A stretch of DNA of 64,000 nt from Tepidiphilus olei (GTDB taxonomy: Bacteria; Pseudomonadota; Gammaproteobacteria; Burkholderiales; Rhodocyclaceae): positions 62,001 through 126,000 of the forward strand of contig NZ_SBHO01000005.1 of NCBI RefSeq assembly GCF_006980705.1. The letters run 5' to 3'. The notes beneath the pieces are model-generated. The model worked only from the letters and a program-made list of their open reading frames with translations. It made no database searches and was not told where the DNA came from. Position 1 is the first letter of the stretch, and each line of letters opens with the position of its first letter. Below are positions 11,659 through 20,789 of this stretch, in pieces. The position numbers and the translations under genes are program-made.

Positions 11659-13491
11659 CTAACGCGGCGTGTAGCGTAACCCCACGAAGGCGCTCAAACC
11701 GGGGGTGTTGTAACCGCGCACGCTTTCGTAATTCTTGTCGAAGAGGTTGTCGATGCGCGCCTCCAGCTTCAAGTCCGGCGCGAAACGATGGCTCGCCACG
11801 AGGTTGAACAAGCTGTAGGCGCCGAGCTCACCTCCTCCTGCGTAAGGGGATTCGGGCCGACGCCCCATCCCTTGCCATTCCACCCCGAAATCAAAGGCCC
11901 CCTCCGTACGCCACAATGCCGCCGTGGCACTGTGGCGAGCACGCCGCGTCAAGCGGGTATCGTTGACTTCGTCCACGGCCAGCAACCAGTCGTAGCTCGT
12001 GCGCCACTGCCAGCCCGCCGTCGCCCCTTCATAGGCGAGCGTGGCACCTTCGAAGCGCGCTTTGCCAACGTTGACGTAGCGCCCGCTCCACGAGCCCGTG
12101 GCTACCCAGTCGATCAGATTCCTCACCTCATTACGAAAATACGTGAGGCTGGCAGAATGTCCTCCTCGTTCCCACGCGAGCGCGACTTCGCGGTTACGAG
12201 CCTTTTCCGGCTGCAAGCTGGCATTGCCCGAATAGACGTCGAAGAGTTCATAGAGCGATGGCGCTTTGAAGGCCGTCCCTAGGCTCGCGTGCGCACGCCA
12301 TTCATGGGTGATTTGATAGCCGTATGCCACGGCATAGGAGTTCTCGCCCCCAAAAGTCGAATGCTCGTCGCGCCGCCCGCTCAGATGCCAGCGGTGCGGA
12401 CCGTGGTTGCCGTTCCACCCGGCCACGGCCGAGTTGATGGCGATCGATTCATCACTGGGCATCCCGCCCAAGAGGGGCGATTTTTGCTCGAAGCGCTCGA
12501 TCGCGAGCATTGTCCGCCCCAAAGGCAGGCGAACATCGTTCTGCCAGACGTATTGATCGTTCTCGGTTCGCATCCGGCTGGACCAAGAGGAAACGTATTT
12601 ACGCCAATCCAGGGAGTGGCCGATGCGTAGCGTACTCGTCCAACGTTCAGTAAATGAGTTTCGAGTATAAACTTGCCACTGTTGCGTGCGAAAATCTTCG
12701 TACGCATCGATTTCACTGGTGGGCGGGTTCTCGTCATAATGTACCCGCCCGTCGTTTTGTCGCAGCACGAAGCCCATCTCGTGGCCGGCGAGCGGCGTGA
12801 GCACGAGCGAGGTGGTGCCGCCGCGGTTGCGGTAGGCGTCGTCGTCGGCGTCGCGCCCGGAAGCGTTTTTCATGGCGGAGAAGCCACCGCTATAGCTTTG
12901 CTGGAAATCCGCCCGCCAGCGGACGAGTTCGTTGCCCGCGGACAGACCGACACTGCCCTGCGCCGTGTCGTACGAACCGTAACCGGCAAACGCCTCGGCC
13001 GACAGGCCGGGGGCACCGCGCCGGGTGAAGATCTGGATCACGCCGCCGATGGCATCCGCTCCATACATCGTCGCGGCGGGCCCGCGCAGGATCTCGATGC
13101 GTTCGACGTCGGCCAGCGAGAGGAAACGCAACGCAGAACCGTTGGAATCGGTCGAATTGATCGGGATGCCATCGACCAGAACCTTGGTCTGATTGGGACG
13201 AGCCCCACGGACGTATACACTGGCAGCATTGCCAGGTCCCCCGTTGCGTGTCATCTGGATGCCGGGTTGACGGGCGAGCAGATCGATGATGGTCTCGCTC
13301 CCTGCGCGCTCGATCTCGTCGCGCTCGATCACGGTCACGTCGGCAAGGATCTCGGAGACCCGCGTCTGCTGACGCGTGGCCGTGACCACGACCGGCTCCA
13401 GTGCTTCCTGGGCCCCGACTCCGAAAGAAAAAGACGACAACAGCAGGCTAGGCGGCAACACGGCCACCAAAGATTTGATGAAGCGATTCAC
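11659..13491 (-). CDS. btuB: BtuB-type TonB-dependent outer-membrane vitamin B12 receptor
   Basis: A 610-residue outer-membrane receptor. A signal peptide (about 1-27) is followed by a TonB box-like EPVVVTATR (32-40), a plug domain (DLLARQPGIQMTRNGG, SVYVRGARPNQTKVLVDGIP, RIEILRGPAATMYGADAIGG) and a 22-strand barrel. Length matches E. coli BtuB (614). The cobalamin riboswitch upstream supports B12 or cobinamide uptake rather than siderophore uptake. Start is GTG 13491 with GAGGGG ahead; the long open frame upstream is riboswitch sequence. The barrel ends in RYTPR rather than the usual terminal Phe. No btuCDF genes are nearby. Confidence 0.9.
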   Translation of the reverse strand: MNRFIKSLVAVLPPSLLLSSFSFGVGAQEALEPVVVTATRQQTRVSEILADVTVIERDEIERAGSETIIDLLARQPGIQMTRNGGPGNAASVYVRGARPNQTKVLVDGIPINSTDSNGSALRFLSLADVERIEILRGPAATMYGADAIGGVIQIFTRRGAPGLSAEAFAGYGSYDTAQGSVGLSAGNELVRWRADFQQSYSGGFSAMKNASGRDADDDAYRNRGGTTSLVLTPLAGHEMGFVLRQNDGRVHYDENPPTSEIDAYEDFRTQQWQVYTRNSFTERWTSTLRIGHSLDWRKYVSSWSSRMRTENDQYVWQNDVRLPLGRTMLAIERFEQKSPLLGGMPSDESIAINSAVAGWNGNHGPHRWHLSGRRDEHSTFGGENSYAVAYGYQITHEWRAHASLGTAFKAPSLYELFDVYSGNASLQPEKARNREVALAWERGGHSASLTYFRNEVRNLIDWVATGSWSGRYVNVGKARFEGATLAYEGATAGWQWRTSYDWLLAVDEVNDTRLTRRARHSATAALWRTEGAFDFGVEWQGMGRRPESPYAGGGELGAYSLFNLVASHRFAPDLKLEARIDNLFDKNYESVRGYNTPGLSAFVGLRYTPR

Positions 13492-13539
13492 ATGATTCCC
13501 CTCGGCCGGCCACCCCGCCAGCCCGAATGGAAAGCCCAC

Positions 13540-13562
13540 CGCAGGCGAGCACCTCGCCTGCG
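13540..13562 (-). other. Hairpin between riboswitch aptamer and btuB
   Basis: A perfect 10-bp stem (CGCAGGCGAG / CTCGCCTGCG) with a 3-base loop directly after the aptamer. It lacks a following T-run, so it is more likely part of the expression platform than an ordinary terminator. Confidence 0.5.
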
Positions 13563-13567
13563 CCCTG

Positions 13568-13765
13568 CGTTCCTGGCCGGTCTCCGGGCTCGCGAGATTT
13601 GACGCGCCGCCTTCCCGGGCATCAAGCCCAGTGGCATTTCGGCGCGCCCGCACTCGCCTACCGTTGCGGGGGCAGCAGCGGCTTTGCCGGACAAACACAT
13701 CCGGCGCACCGCTTTCCCGTTTCACCGCGCCGGGAGAACCCCGGCCGCGGCACCAGAAACGTGAG
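13568..13765 (-). ncRNA. Cobalamin (AdoCbl) riboswitch
   Basis: The minus strand shows the conserved blocks of the cobalamin aptamer in order: GGTGCC near the 5' end, GGTGAAACGGGAAA (13726-13713), GCCCCCGCAACGGTA (13673-13659), GCCACTGGGC (13635-13626) and the B12 box AGCCCGGAGACCGGCC (13590-13575). It precedes btuB by about 85 bases and is expected to lower expression when cobalamin is plentiful. A TAGAAT -10-like box lies at 13776-13771, in the short gap after pepN. Confidence 0.93.
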
Positions 13766-13778
13766 GGGTGATTCTACC

Positions 13779-16547
13779 TCAAGTCGCCCCGACCTCCCCC
13801 TCGGCCATGCGATCGAGGATCTCGCGCACTTCGGCCGAACGGGCCTGGCGGCGGGTCGCCTCCAGCACGGGGGCAAATGCAGCGCGATACGGTTCGGCCC
13901 AACGCCGCCAACGCTCCAGCGCCCGGGCAAGGCGCGATCCGACGATGGGGTTGGTCGCATCGAGCCGCAGCACCGCTTCCTGCCAAAAGACCCATGCCGG
14001 CTCGCCGGCCGCGCAGGCTTCGGCGAGGTTGTTGGCGAAGAAGTTGAGCACCAAGGCGTAGACCTTGTTCGGGTTGGTCCAGCGAAACGCCCGGTGCTCG
14101 GTCAAACGCTGCACGCGCGCGAGCACTGTCCCCGGAGCACCGTGCCAGGACCAGCGCATCGCCTGGCGGGCGAACCACTTGTCGAGCACCAGATCGTCTT
14201 CGGCATAGCGCGACTCGAAGGCGGAGAGCAAGGTCTCGCCCAGCGCCTCATCGGGGTGCGCGAGCGCCGCATCGAGCGCCGCCAGCCGCTCGGTGAGATT
14301 GTCAGCGGCGGCAAACGTGCGCGAGCAGCGTTCATCCTCACCCAGCAGCGCCTTCATGCGCCAGGCAAACGCGGCGAGCGCACGCCGGCCTGCTTCCAGG
14401 GGATCGTAGCGATAGGGGCGTGTAGCCCCGGAATCCCGCCAGCGCGGCCACAGCTCCCGTCCAGCCCGGGCAAGGTCGATCGAGGCCCGCACCAGCGCAG
14501 TACGCAGGCGCACCGGATCGGCCGGCGTCATCGTCTCCAGCAGCCAGCGCTCACCGGGCAATGCGGCGGCCTTGATGCGGAACATCGCATCGAGCGATTC
14601 ATCGGCAAGCAGCTGTTTCCAGGCCGTGACGAAAGTCTCGTCGAGCGTTTCGGTTTCGCCCTGGGTCAGCCGCAGCACCTGGCGCTGCGCCCAGCTCTGC
14701 GCCGCATCCCAGCGGTTGAAGGCGTCCGAATCGTAGGCCATGCGATGGCGCAGTGCCTCGTCCGGCTCCTCGAACACCAGGCGCACCGGCGCCGAGAACC
14801 CCCGCAGCAGCGAAGGCACCGGCTTCGGCCCCGGCGGCAGACCGATGAATTCGAGCGTGAGCGCCTCGTCGGTCAGGGTGAAGAGGCGGGTCGTCGCGCC
14901 CACGGCGGTGTCGCGCGGCGCGATCGGCCGCATCCCTCCGGCTGGCGGCGCTTCGGGTGCGGGTACGGCGTCGCGCTCGTCGGCGAGCACGAGCGGCAGG
15001 TCGCGGCCGTCGGCACCGAGCAGCCCCAGGCGGACGGGCAGGATCACCGGCCCTTTCTCCGGCTGTCCGGGCGTGGGTGGGGTGAATTGCCGCAGACGCA
15101 GCGTGTAGTGCCCCGTTTCGCCGTCCCAGTCTTCCTCGACCACCAGCCGCGGGGTCCCTGCCTGTTCGTACCAGCGCAAAAACGGCGCCAGGTCGACGCC
15201 GTTCGCCTCGGCCATCGCTGCGACGAAGTCCTCGCAGGTCACCGCTTGGCCATCGTAGCGCTCGAAGTAACGATCCATCCCGGCGCGAAAGCCTTTTTCC
15301 CCCAACAAGGTGTGCAGCAGCCGGATCACTTCGGCGCCCTTTTCATACACGGTGGCAGTGTAGAAATTGTCGATGGCGCGGTAGGACTGGGGGCGGATGG
15401 GATGGGCCATCGGCCCCTCGTCTTCGGGGAACTGCGCCGTGCGCAACGTCTGCACATCCTCAATGCGTTTCACCACCCGGGCCGAATCCGCTCGCTCGGA
15501 CCCCACGGCCTGAGCCAGCTGGTCGGCGCTGAACTCCTGCTCGCGGAACACCGTGAGCCCTTCCTTCAAAGTGAGCTGGAACCAGTCGCGGCAGGTGATG
15601 CGGTTCCCCGTCCAGTTGTGGAAATACTCGTGCCCTACCACGGCTTGCACCGCGGCATAGTCCGCATCGGTGGCCGTCTCGGGGCTCGCCAGCACGTATT
15701 TCGTGTTGAAGATGTTGAGCCCCTTGTTCTCCATCGCCCCCATGTTGAAATCCGACACCGCCACGATCATGTAGCGGTCGAGATCGAGCACGCGTCCGAA
15801 ACGCCGCTCGTCCCAACGCAGCGCCGCCTCGAGCGATGCCAGCGCCCAATCCGCCCGTGGCAGGTGTTCGTCCTTGACCCACACCTGCAGCAAGGCGCGA
15901 CGCTCATCGGCCAGCCCCACTTCCCGCTCGAGAGCTTGCAAATCGGCCGCCACCAGCGCGAAGAGATAGCACGGCTTGGGGAAGGGATCGACCCATACCG
16001 CCCGATGCCGCCCTCCGGGTAAACGCACCGTCTCCTGCAGATTGCCGTTGCTGAGCAGCACCGGATAGCGCGCCTCGTCTGCCTCCAGCGTCACGTGAAA
16101 GCGCGCCATCACGTCGGGACGATCGGGAAACGGCGTGATGCGACGAAACCCCTGCGCCTCGCACTGCGTGAACAGCCCCGTGCCCGAGCGGTACAGCCCC
16201 GAGAGCGCCGTGTTGCGCGCCGGATGAATACGCACCACCGTTTCCACCCACGCCTCGGGCCCGCGCGCGCCATAGAGGCGTAGGCCAGAATCGTCATACA
16301 CGAACCCGCGTCCCCCCGGCCCGGACTGCGGCGAAAGCGGCTCGCCGTCGAGCGTCACCGAAACGAGCTCGATCTCCTCGGCATCGAGTACGATCGGCTC
16401 CTCTTCGCTCATCCCCTCCCCGCGCACGCAGTGCAGCCGCGCCCGCACCTCGGTCGTCTCCTCGTCGAGCGTAAAGGAGAGCCGCACCTCGCGTACCGAC
16501 CACTGCGGCGGCCGATAGTCCTCGCGTCGGATCAGATGTTCCGTCAT
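13779..16547 (-). CDS. pepN: Aminopeptidase N (M1 family)
   Basis: A 922-residue zinc metalloaminopeptidase of the bacterial PepN type, somewhat longer than E. coli PepN (870). It carries the exopeptidase motif GAMENKGLNIFN and the zinc site VVGHEYFHNW with the downstream ligand in LKEGLTVFREQEF. The C-terminal half is the helical PepN domain. It removes N-terminal amino acids from cytoplasmic peptides. ATG 16547 has GAGGA ahead and starts 10 bases after the RDD-protein stop, so the two are probably co-transcribed. The btuB riboswitch region starts within about 15 bases of its stop. Confidence 0.96.
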   Translation of the reverse strand: MTEHLIRREDYRPPQWSVREVRLSFTLDEETTEVRARLHCVRGEGMSEEEPIVLDAEEIELVSVTLDGEPLSPQSGPGGRGFVYDDSGLRLYGARGPEAWVETVVRIHPARNTALSGLYRSGTGLFTQCEAQGFRRITPFPDRPDVMARFHVTLEADEARYPVLLSNGNLQETVRLPGGRHRAVWVDPFPKPCYLFALVAADLQALEREVGLADERRALLQVWVKDEHLPRADWALASLEAALRWDERRFGRVLDLDRYMIVAVSDFNMGAMENKGLNIFNTKYVLASPETATDADYAAVQAVVGHEYFHNWTGNRITCRDWFQLTLKEGLTVFREQEFSADQLAQAVGSERADSARVVKRIEDVQTLRTAQFPEDEGPMAHPIRPQSYRAIDNFYTATVYEKGAEVIRLLHTLLGEKGFRAGMDRYFERYDGQAVTCEDFVAAMAEANGVDLAPFLRWYEQAGTPRLVVEEDWDGETGHYTLRLRQFTPPTPGQPEKGPVILPVRLGLLGADGRDLPLVLADERDAVPAPEAPPAGGMRPIAPRDTAVGATTRLFTLTDEALTLEFIGLPPGPKPVPSLLRGFSAPVRLVFEEPDEALRHRMAYDSDAFNRWDAAQSWAQRQVLRLTQGETETLDETFVTAWKQLLADESLDAMFRIKAAALPGERWLLETMTPADPVRLRTALVRASIDLARAGRELWPRWRDSGATRPYRYDPLEAGRRALAAFAWRMKALLGEDERCSRTFAAADNLTERLAALDAALAHPDEALGETLLSAFESRYAEDDLVLDKWFARQAMRWSWHGAPGTVLARVQRLTEHRAFRWTNPNKVYALVLNFFANNLAEACAAGEPAWVFWQEAVLRLDATNPIVGSRLARALERWRRWAEPYRAAFAPVLEATRRQARSAEVREILDRMAEGEVGAT

Positions 16548-16557
16548 GGTTCGTTCC

Positions 16558-17001
16558 TCATCGTTTCGGCGGCAGCAGCACGAGTCGCGTGCCGGCCAAT
16601 CGGTCATGCAAGAATTGTCCCTCGGCATCGACCAAGGCCCACAGTACCCCAAGCCCCGTCAGCCACGAAGGCCAGCAGAGCACATAGCGCCACGAGCACT
16701 GCCGCAGACGCGGCGGCGCACCCTCAGGGGTCACCAGGCGCAAGCGCCAGGTCTGCATCGCCAGCGTCGCCCCCAGGCGCCACCAGCAGCCCACGAAATA
16801 GGCACCCAACAGCACGAAAAGGTGGAGAAAAAGCCAACCGCCGGCGGCGATCTTTCCCCAGAGCGTCCCGACCAGGATCCACGGCAGCATGAATCCGACC
16901 CCCACGATGCCTCCCAACAACAGCAGCTCGTAGAGGGCGGAAGCCAGCCGCCGTGGCAGCGGCGCGAACACCGCCACGGTCTTGCATCCCTCGTTTTCCA
17001 T
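16558..17001 (-). CDS. RDD-family membrane protein
   Basis: A 147-residue inner-membrane protein with three predicted hydrophobic segments (about 20-45, 50-70, 105-125). The RDD-domain start PLPRRLASALYELLLLGG and the end LVDAEGQFLHDRLAGTRLV are typical of the family. Its function is unknown; some RDD proteins influence ion transport. ATG 17001 has GGAG 6 bases upstream and is preferred over the in-frame TTG at 17022. It lies just ahead of pepN in the same direction. Confidence 0.85.
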   Translation of the reverse strand: MENEGCKTVAVFAPLPRRLASALYELLLLGGIVGVGFMLPWILVGTLWGKIAAGGWLFLHLFVLLGAYFVGCWWRLGATLAMQTWRLRLVTPEGAPPRLRQCSWRYVLCWPSWLTGLGVLWALVDAEGQFLHDRLAGTRLVLLPPKR

Positions 17002-17104
17002 GTTTCGCTCCGAATTGGTCAATACAGATGCCGTAAGGCATGGAAGACGCGCTGTTCACCACCACGTTTACGGCCGTCTCGGCGGCGACGAACTGGAACA
17101 TGCC

Positions 17105-17240
17105 AAAGATGTGATAACGGTCAGGTTCCGGATCATGGCCTCGACGGGCGTGACATGCCCCAGGGCTTTCTAGGGAGAGTGGGGATTGTACAGCCAGACG
17201 TCGCGCCGAATCGTCGCTTTGGGCCCTTCGAAGCTATCGA
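17105..17240 (-). pseudogene. Possible transposase (integrase-core) C-terminal remnant
   Basis: In the otherwise empty 541-base gap between the RDD gene and the acyl-CoA dehydrogenase operon, one minus frame reads RRDVWLYNPHSP, a TAG stop, then KALGHVTPVEAMI. This resembles the C-terminus of DDE integrase-core transposases (YN-x-RPH-xx-LGy-TPxE). The in-frame stop and lack of an upstream catalytic region mark it as decayed. Recognition is by pattern only. The remaining bases (17241-17469) hold no convincing gene. Confidence 0.35.
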
Positions 17241-17469
17241 ACCGGTGAGTCGGTACATCTCTGCCGTGTCCGCAGAGGACACGCTCGTCAGAAGCGCTCT
17301 GCCGTGTGAGAACTGGCTTGCGCCATCCTTCGCACCGACCCGTTTTATACCAAAAGAATTATAAGTTCGGGCGAAAAATCCTTGAACGGATTCTCCAGCA
17401 CCACGCTTCGTCGTTCGAACCCTCCCCTCGGGTACCTGCCATTGCCTCGGGGTGGCCATGTCGTGGCCA

Positions 17470-17498
17470 TTGACAGTAGATTGAAATTTGTTTATAGA
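17470..17498 (+). promoter_or_regulatory. Consensus-like sigma70 promoter of the AidB-type dehydrogenase operon
   Basis: TTGACA (17470-17475), a 17-base spacer and TATAGA (17493-17498). Predicted start near 17505, about 38 bases before the ATG. This is the best match to the sigma70 consensus in the window. Confidence 0.65.
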
Positions 17499-17542
17499 AC
17501 CAAAAATGAAATCAAAGCGTGTCGTCACGCGAGGAGGAGGTG

Positions 17543-19171
17543 ATGCAATTCCAATCTTATGCTTACGGCAAAAATCATTATCACTGTGACGACGTGCTTC
17601 CCGCGGTATTGCGTCTTTTTTGGGCACAGGTGGGTGAGCGCGAAGAGCGCCTGACCCGTTGGGGCGAGCTCGTCGGCGGGGAAGCTTATCGCGTCGGGGC
17701 GCACGTTGATCAGGAAGCGCCGCCGGTCTTGGTGATGCACGATCTGGACGGCAACCGAGTCGATCGCGTGCGCTTGTCGCCAGCCCAGGAAGCGCTCATG
17801 CCGCGCCTGGCCCCCATGATGGCTCCACCCTACGAGGGCGGCAGCTGGCTCGAACACTACGCTTTGGGGTATCTGTTGGCCGACCCTGGGCTGTACTGCA
17901 TTTTGACCATCACCCAGCAGGTGGTCTATGCCATCCACAAATATGCGCCCGAACACGCGCACTGGCAAAGGGAGTTGCTCGCCGGTCGCGCTTGGGGGGC
18001 AACGTGGATGACCGAAATCCAAGGGGGTAGCGACCTGGGGGCCAACCGCACGGTGGCGCGACGTCGCGACGACGGGCTGTGGTCTTTGAGTGGAGGGGAC
18101 AAGTATTTCGCGAGCGGCGCGGGCTTGACCGACGTGGCGATCGCCACCGCCCGTCCCGAAGGGGCCCCGGCTGGCCCCAAGGGCTTGGCCCTCTTTCTCG
18201 TGCCGCGGTTGCGGCGCGATGGTTCGCTCAATTATCATGTGCGCCGCCTCAAGCACAAGAGTGCGACCCGGGCCGTCCCTTCGGGCGAGGTCGAGCTCGA
18301 GGACAGCGAAGCCTACTTGATCGGTGAGGCCGATAAGGGCATCTACTACACTTTGGAGAATCTCACCGCCTCGAGGCTGGCGAACGCGGTCGCGGCGATG
18401 GGAATCGCACAGAAAGCGCGCCTTGAAGCCTTGTGGCGGGTGCGCCGGCGCAGTGCCTTCGGTGCTCCGCTACGGGAGCAGCCGCTGATTCGCCGCGATC
18501 TCGTCGATTTGGCGGTTCGTCAGGCGGGGGGCACGGTCTTGGCCTTTTGTGCGGTCCAGGCGTTCGACGAGAGTTGGCACGAGACACCCCCCTATTCCTC
18601 ACGTTACCACTATGCCAGGTTTCTGTCGCACCTGGCCAAGAATCGGACCGCCGAACATGCCGCCGAGAGCACGCGTTTGGCCATGGAGCTTTTCGGTGGA
18701 CTCGGTTTTCTCGAGGAATACGCCGTGGCGCGCTGGCACCGCGAAGCCCTCATCACCCCGATCTGGGAGGGGCCGAGCAACATCCAGGCGCTCGATCTGC
18801 TCGAAGCCATCGGCAAGAAACAGGCGCACGAGCCCTTTGTCGAGCGTTTTTCCGCGCTGCTCGAACGTTCCGGTACGCCACAGGCCAAGCGAGCGCGGGC
18901 ACTCATCGAGACCGAGCTCGCCGCCCTGACTCGCCGCTCGGCACGCCAGGCACAATGGTACGGCAAGCAATTGCTCACGCGCCTAGCCGATGCCGCCACC
19001 GTGGCATTGCTTGATCGCTTGGCGGAAGCGGCCGGAGAGCGCTTTGCGAAACTCTCGGCGCTTTATGCCTGCCGCTTCATCGAGGGTGAGGAATATCCCG
19101 ACTGGGCGTTGGATGAACCTGGTTTGGGCATGCCAGCCGAAATCGAGGAGGAGGAGGAAGATCATGCGTGA
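17543..19171 (+). CDS. AidB-type acyl-CoA dehydrogenase
   Basis: A 542-residue flavoprotein, the length of E. coli AidB (541) rather than the usual 380-residue enzyme. Visible features are the FAD/substrate segment ATWMTEIQGGSDLGANRT, DKYFASGAGLTDVAIATARP, LFGGLGFLEEYAVARWHRE and IWEGPSNIQALDLL, whose Glu aligns with the MCAD-type catalytic base. It could oxidise an acyl-CoA made by the two ligases behind it; an AidB-like DNA-damage role is the alternative, but the operon favours catabolism. ATG 17543 follows a strong GAGGAGGAGG site. It ends in an acidic tail (EIEEEEEDHA) and overlaps the next gene by 8 bases. Confidence 0.82.
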   Translation: MQFQSYAYGKNHYHCDDVLPAVLRLFWAQVGEREERLTRWGELVGGEAYRVGAHVDQEAPPVLVMHDLDGNRVDRVRLSPAQEALMPRLAPMMAPPYEGGSWLEHYALGYLLADPGLYCILTITQQVVYAIHKYAPEHAHWQRELLAGRAWGATWMTEIQGGSDLGANRTVARRRDDGLWSLSGGDKYFASGAGLTDVAIATARPEGAPAGPKGLALFLVPRLRRDGSLNYHVRRLKHKSATRAVPSGEVELEDSEAYLIGEADKGIYYTLENLTASRLANAVAAMGIAQKARLEALWRVRRRSAFGAPLREQPLIRRDLVDLAVRQAGGTVLAFCAVQAFDESWHETPPYSSRYHYARFLSHLAKNRTAEHAAESTRLAMELFGGLGFLEEYAVARWHREALITPIWEGPSNIQALDLLEAIGKKQAHEPFVERFSALLERSGTPQAKRARALIETELAALTRRSARQAQWYGKQLLTRLADAATVALLDRLAEAAGERFAKLSALYACRFIEGEEYPDWALDEPGLGMPAEIEEEEEDHA

Positions 19172-20753
19172 ATTCGTCGTACATCAGCTGCTCGCGCACG
19201 CCGTTGCCGAGCACCCCGAAGTCGAGGTGGTCAGTCCCCCACGGCGCTATTGCTACGAAACGCTACAAAGCCGGGCGGTGGCGCTCGCCAATGGTTTGGC
19301 GCGCCTGGGGATCGGTCGCGGCAGCGTCATCGGCGTGATGGATGTCAACAGTCATCGATACCTCGAACTCCATTATGCGGCTTCCATGTTGGGGGCAGTG
19401 CTGCATACCATCAATTTTCGTTTGGCTGTAGAAGACATCCTCTATACCATCCACCATGCCGAGGATGAATGGTTGTTCGTCTGGGAAGGGTTTCGCGAAC
19501 AAGTCGAACCCTTGCGCCCTCACTTTCCCCGTTGGGTGTGGTTGACCGATGGCGACGCCTCGCCCGAATCGGGTGTACCGACACTGGAAGCGCTCATCGC
19601 GGAGGGGGGCTCTGGATGGCCGCCGCAAGCCGACTCGATCAGCGAGACCGATACCCTCTCCATTTTTTATACGACCGGCACGACCGGCCGACCCAAGGGG
19701 TTGCGCTACCGGCATCGCGATATGCTCCTCGCCTCCTTCCAAATCTTGCACCATCTAGGGTTGCACGAGGGAGGCGCGCGACCATCTAGCCGCGACGTCT
19801 TCATGCCGCTCATCCCCTTTTTTCACATCCATGGCTGGGGTACTCCTTTCTTCGTCCCTTATCTCGGAGCAAAGCTCGTCCTGCCGGGGCGGGCTGGGCC
19901 CAAGGAACAGCTGGCACTGATCCAGCAAGAAGGTGTGACGTGGCTCAACATGGTGCCCACTCAGCTCGACATGTTGCTCGAGGCAGCGCGTGAAGAGGGT
20001 CTGCAGAGGCTCCCGCTCAAAGTTCTGACCGGGGGCAGTACGCTGCCGGCGGGGCTGGCACAGCGGGCTCGCGTTGCGGGCATTCGCTACAGCCTCATCT
20101 ATGGTGGCTCGGACCAGCTGGCCACTGCCATCTCCGTGGTCCCCGAAGGGCTCGATCCAGAGAGCGAAGAGGCCGCAGAAGTACTGCGTACCGGCACCCG
20201 TCCTTTGCCATTGGTGGAGGTCGAGGTGCGGGGAGACGATGGGTGTCCTGTACCCTGCGATGGTAAGACCATCGGGGAAATTTACGTTCGTAGTCCTTGG
20301 TTGCCGCAAGGCTATTACAAGGACGAAGCGGCGAGCCAACGCGCTTATCAGGATGGATGGTTTCGTTCCGGAGATCTGGCGGTGCGTCTTCCCAACCGTC
20401 TGCTCTATGTGGTCGATCGCGATAAGGATGCCATCAAGAGCGGCGGCGAGTGGATTCCGAGCGCCGTCCTCGAGGCGATCTTGTCGCGTCACCCGCAGGT
20501 GGGGGCGGTGGCCGTGCTCGCCCAACCCGACGAACGTTGGGGCGAGCGGCCGGTGGCGGTGATCGCAACGCGCGGTCCTTTGGACGAACAAGCCGTGCGG
20601 GCTTATCTCGAAGAGCGGGTACAGGCTGGAGAAATCGCTCGCTTCTGGTTACCTGACCGCTATGTATTCGTCGACAGCATCCCTTTGACGAGCGCGGGAA
20701 AACTGCACAAAGCGGCGCTGCGTAAACGGCTTGGTCTCGACCACGCTCGGTGA
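19164..20753 (+). CDS. Acyl-CoA ligase (AMP-forming, medium/long-chain type)
   Basis: A 529-residue ANL-superfamily ligase. The P-loop YTTGTTGRPKG (near 165), the motif SLIYGGSDQLATA, GWFRSGDLAVR and the hinge region DRDKDAIKSGGEWI are present, and the C-terminal catalytic Lys is in SAGKLHKAALRKRL. It resembles AlkK-type fatty-acid ligases; the chain length cannot be read from sequence. The first codons overlap the dehydrogenase end, with an A/G-rich ribosome site inside the acidic tail codons. Second gene of the operon. Confidence 0.88.
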   Translation: MREFVVHQLLAHAVAEHPEVEVVSPPRRYCYETLQSRAVALANGLARLGIGRGSVIGVMDVNSHRYLELHYAASMLGAVLHTINFRLAVEDILYTIHHAEDEWLFVWEGFREQVEPLRPHFPRWVWLTDGDASPESGVPTLEALIAEGGSGWPPQADSISETDTLSIFYTTGTTGRPKGLRYRHRDMLLASFQILHHLGLHEGGARPSSRDVFMPLIPFFHIHGWGTPFFVPYLGAKLVLPGRAGPKEQLALIQQEGVTWLNMVPTQLDMLLEAAREEGLQRLPLKVLTGGSTLPAGLAQRARVAGIRYSLIYGGSDQLATAISVVPEGLDPESEEAAEVLRTGTRPLPLVEVEVRGDDGCPVPCDGKTIGEIYVRSPWLPQGYYKDEAASQRAYQDGWFRSGDLAVRLPNRLLYVVDRDKDAIKSGGEWIPSAVLEAILSRHPQVGAVAVLAQPDERWGERPVAVIATRGPLDEQAVRAYLEERVQAGEIARFWLPDRYVFVDSIPLTSAGKLHKAALRKRLGLDHAR

Positions 20754-20789
20754 TGTCATCGAACCTTCCCACAAAAAGGAGGAGCACAA

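Noticed and set aside
13779-16022. An 831-codon plus-strand frame (from 13527) opposite pepN and the btuB leader
   Set aside because: Arg/His/Gly-rich shadow composition; the minus strand carries full-length pepN and the riboswitch.
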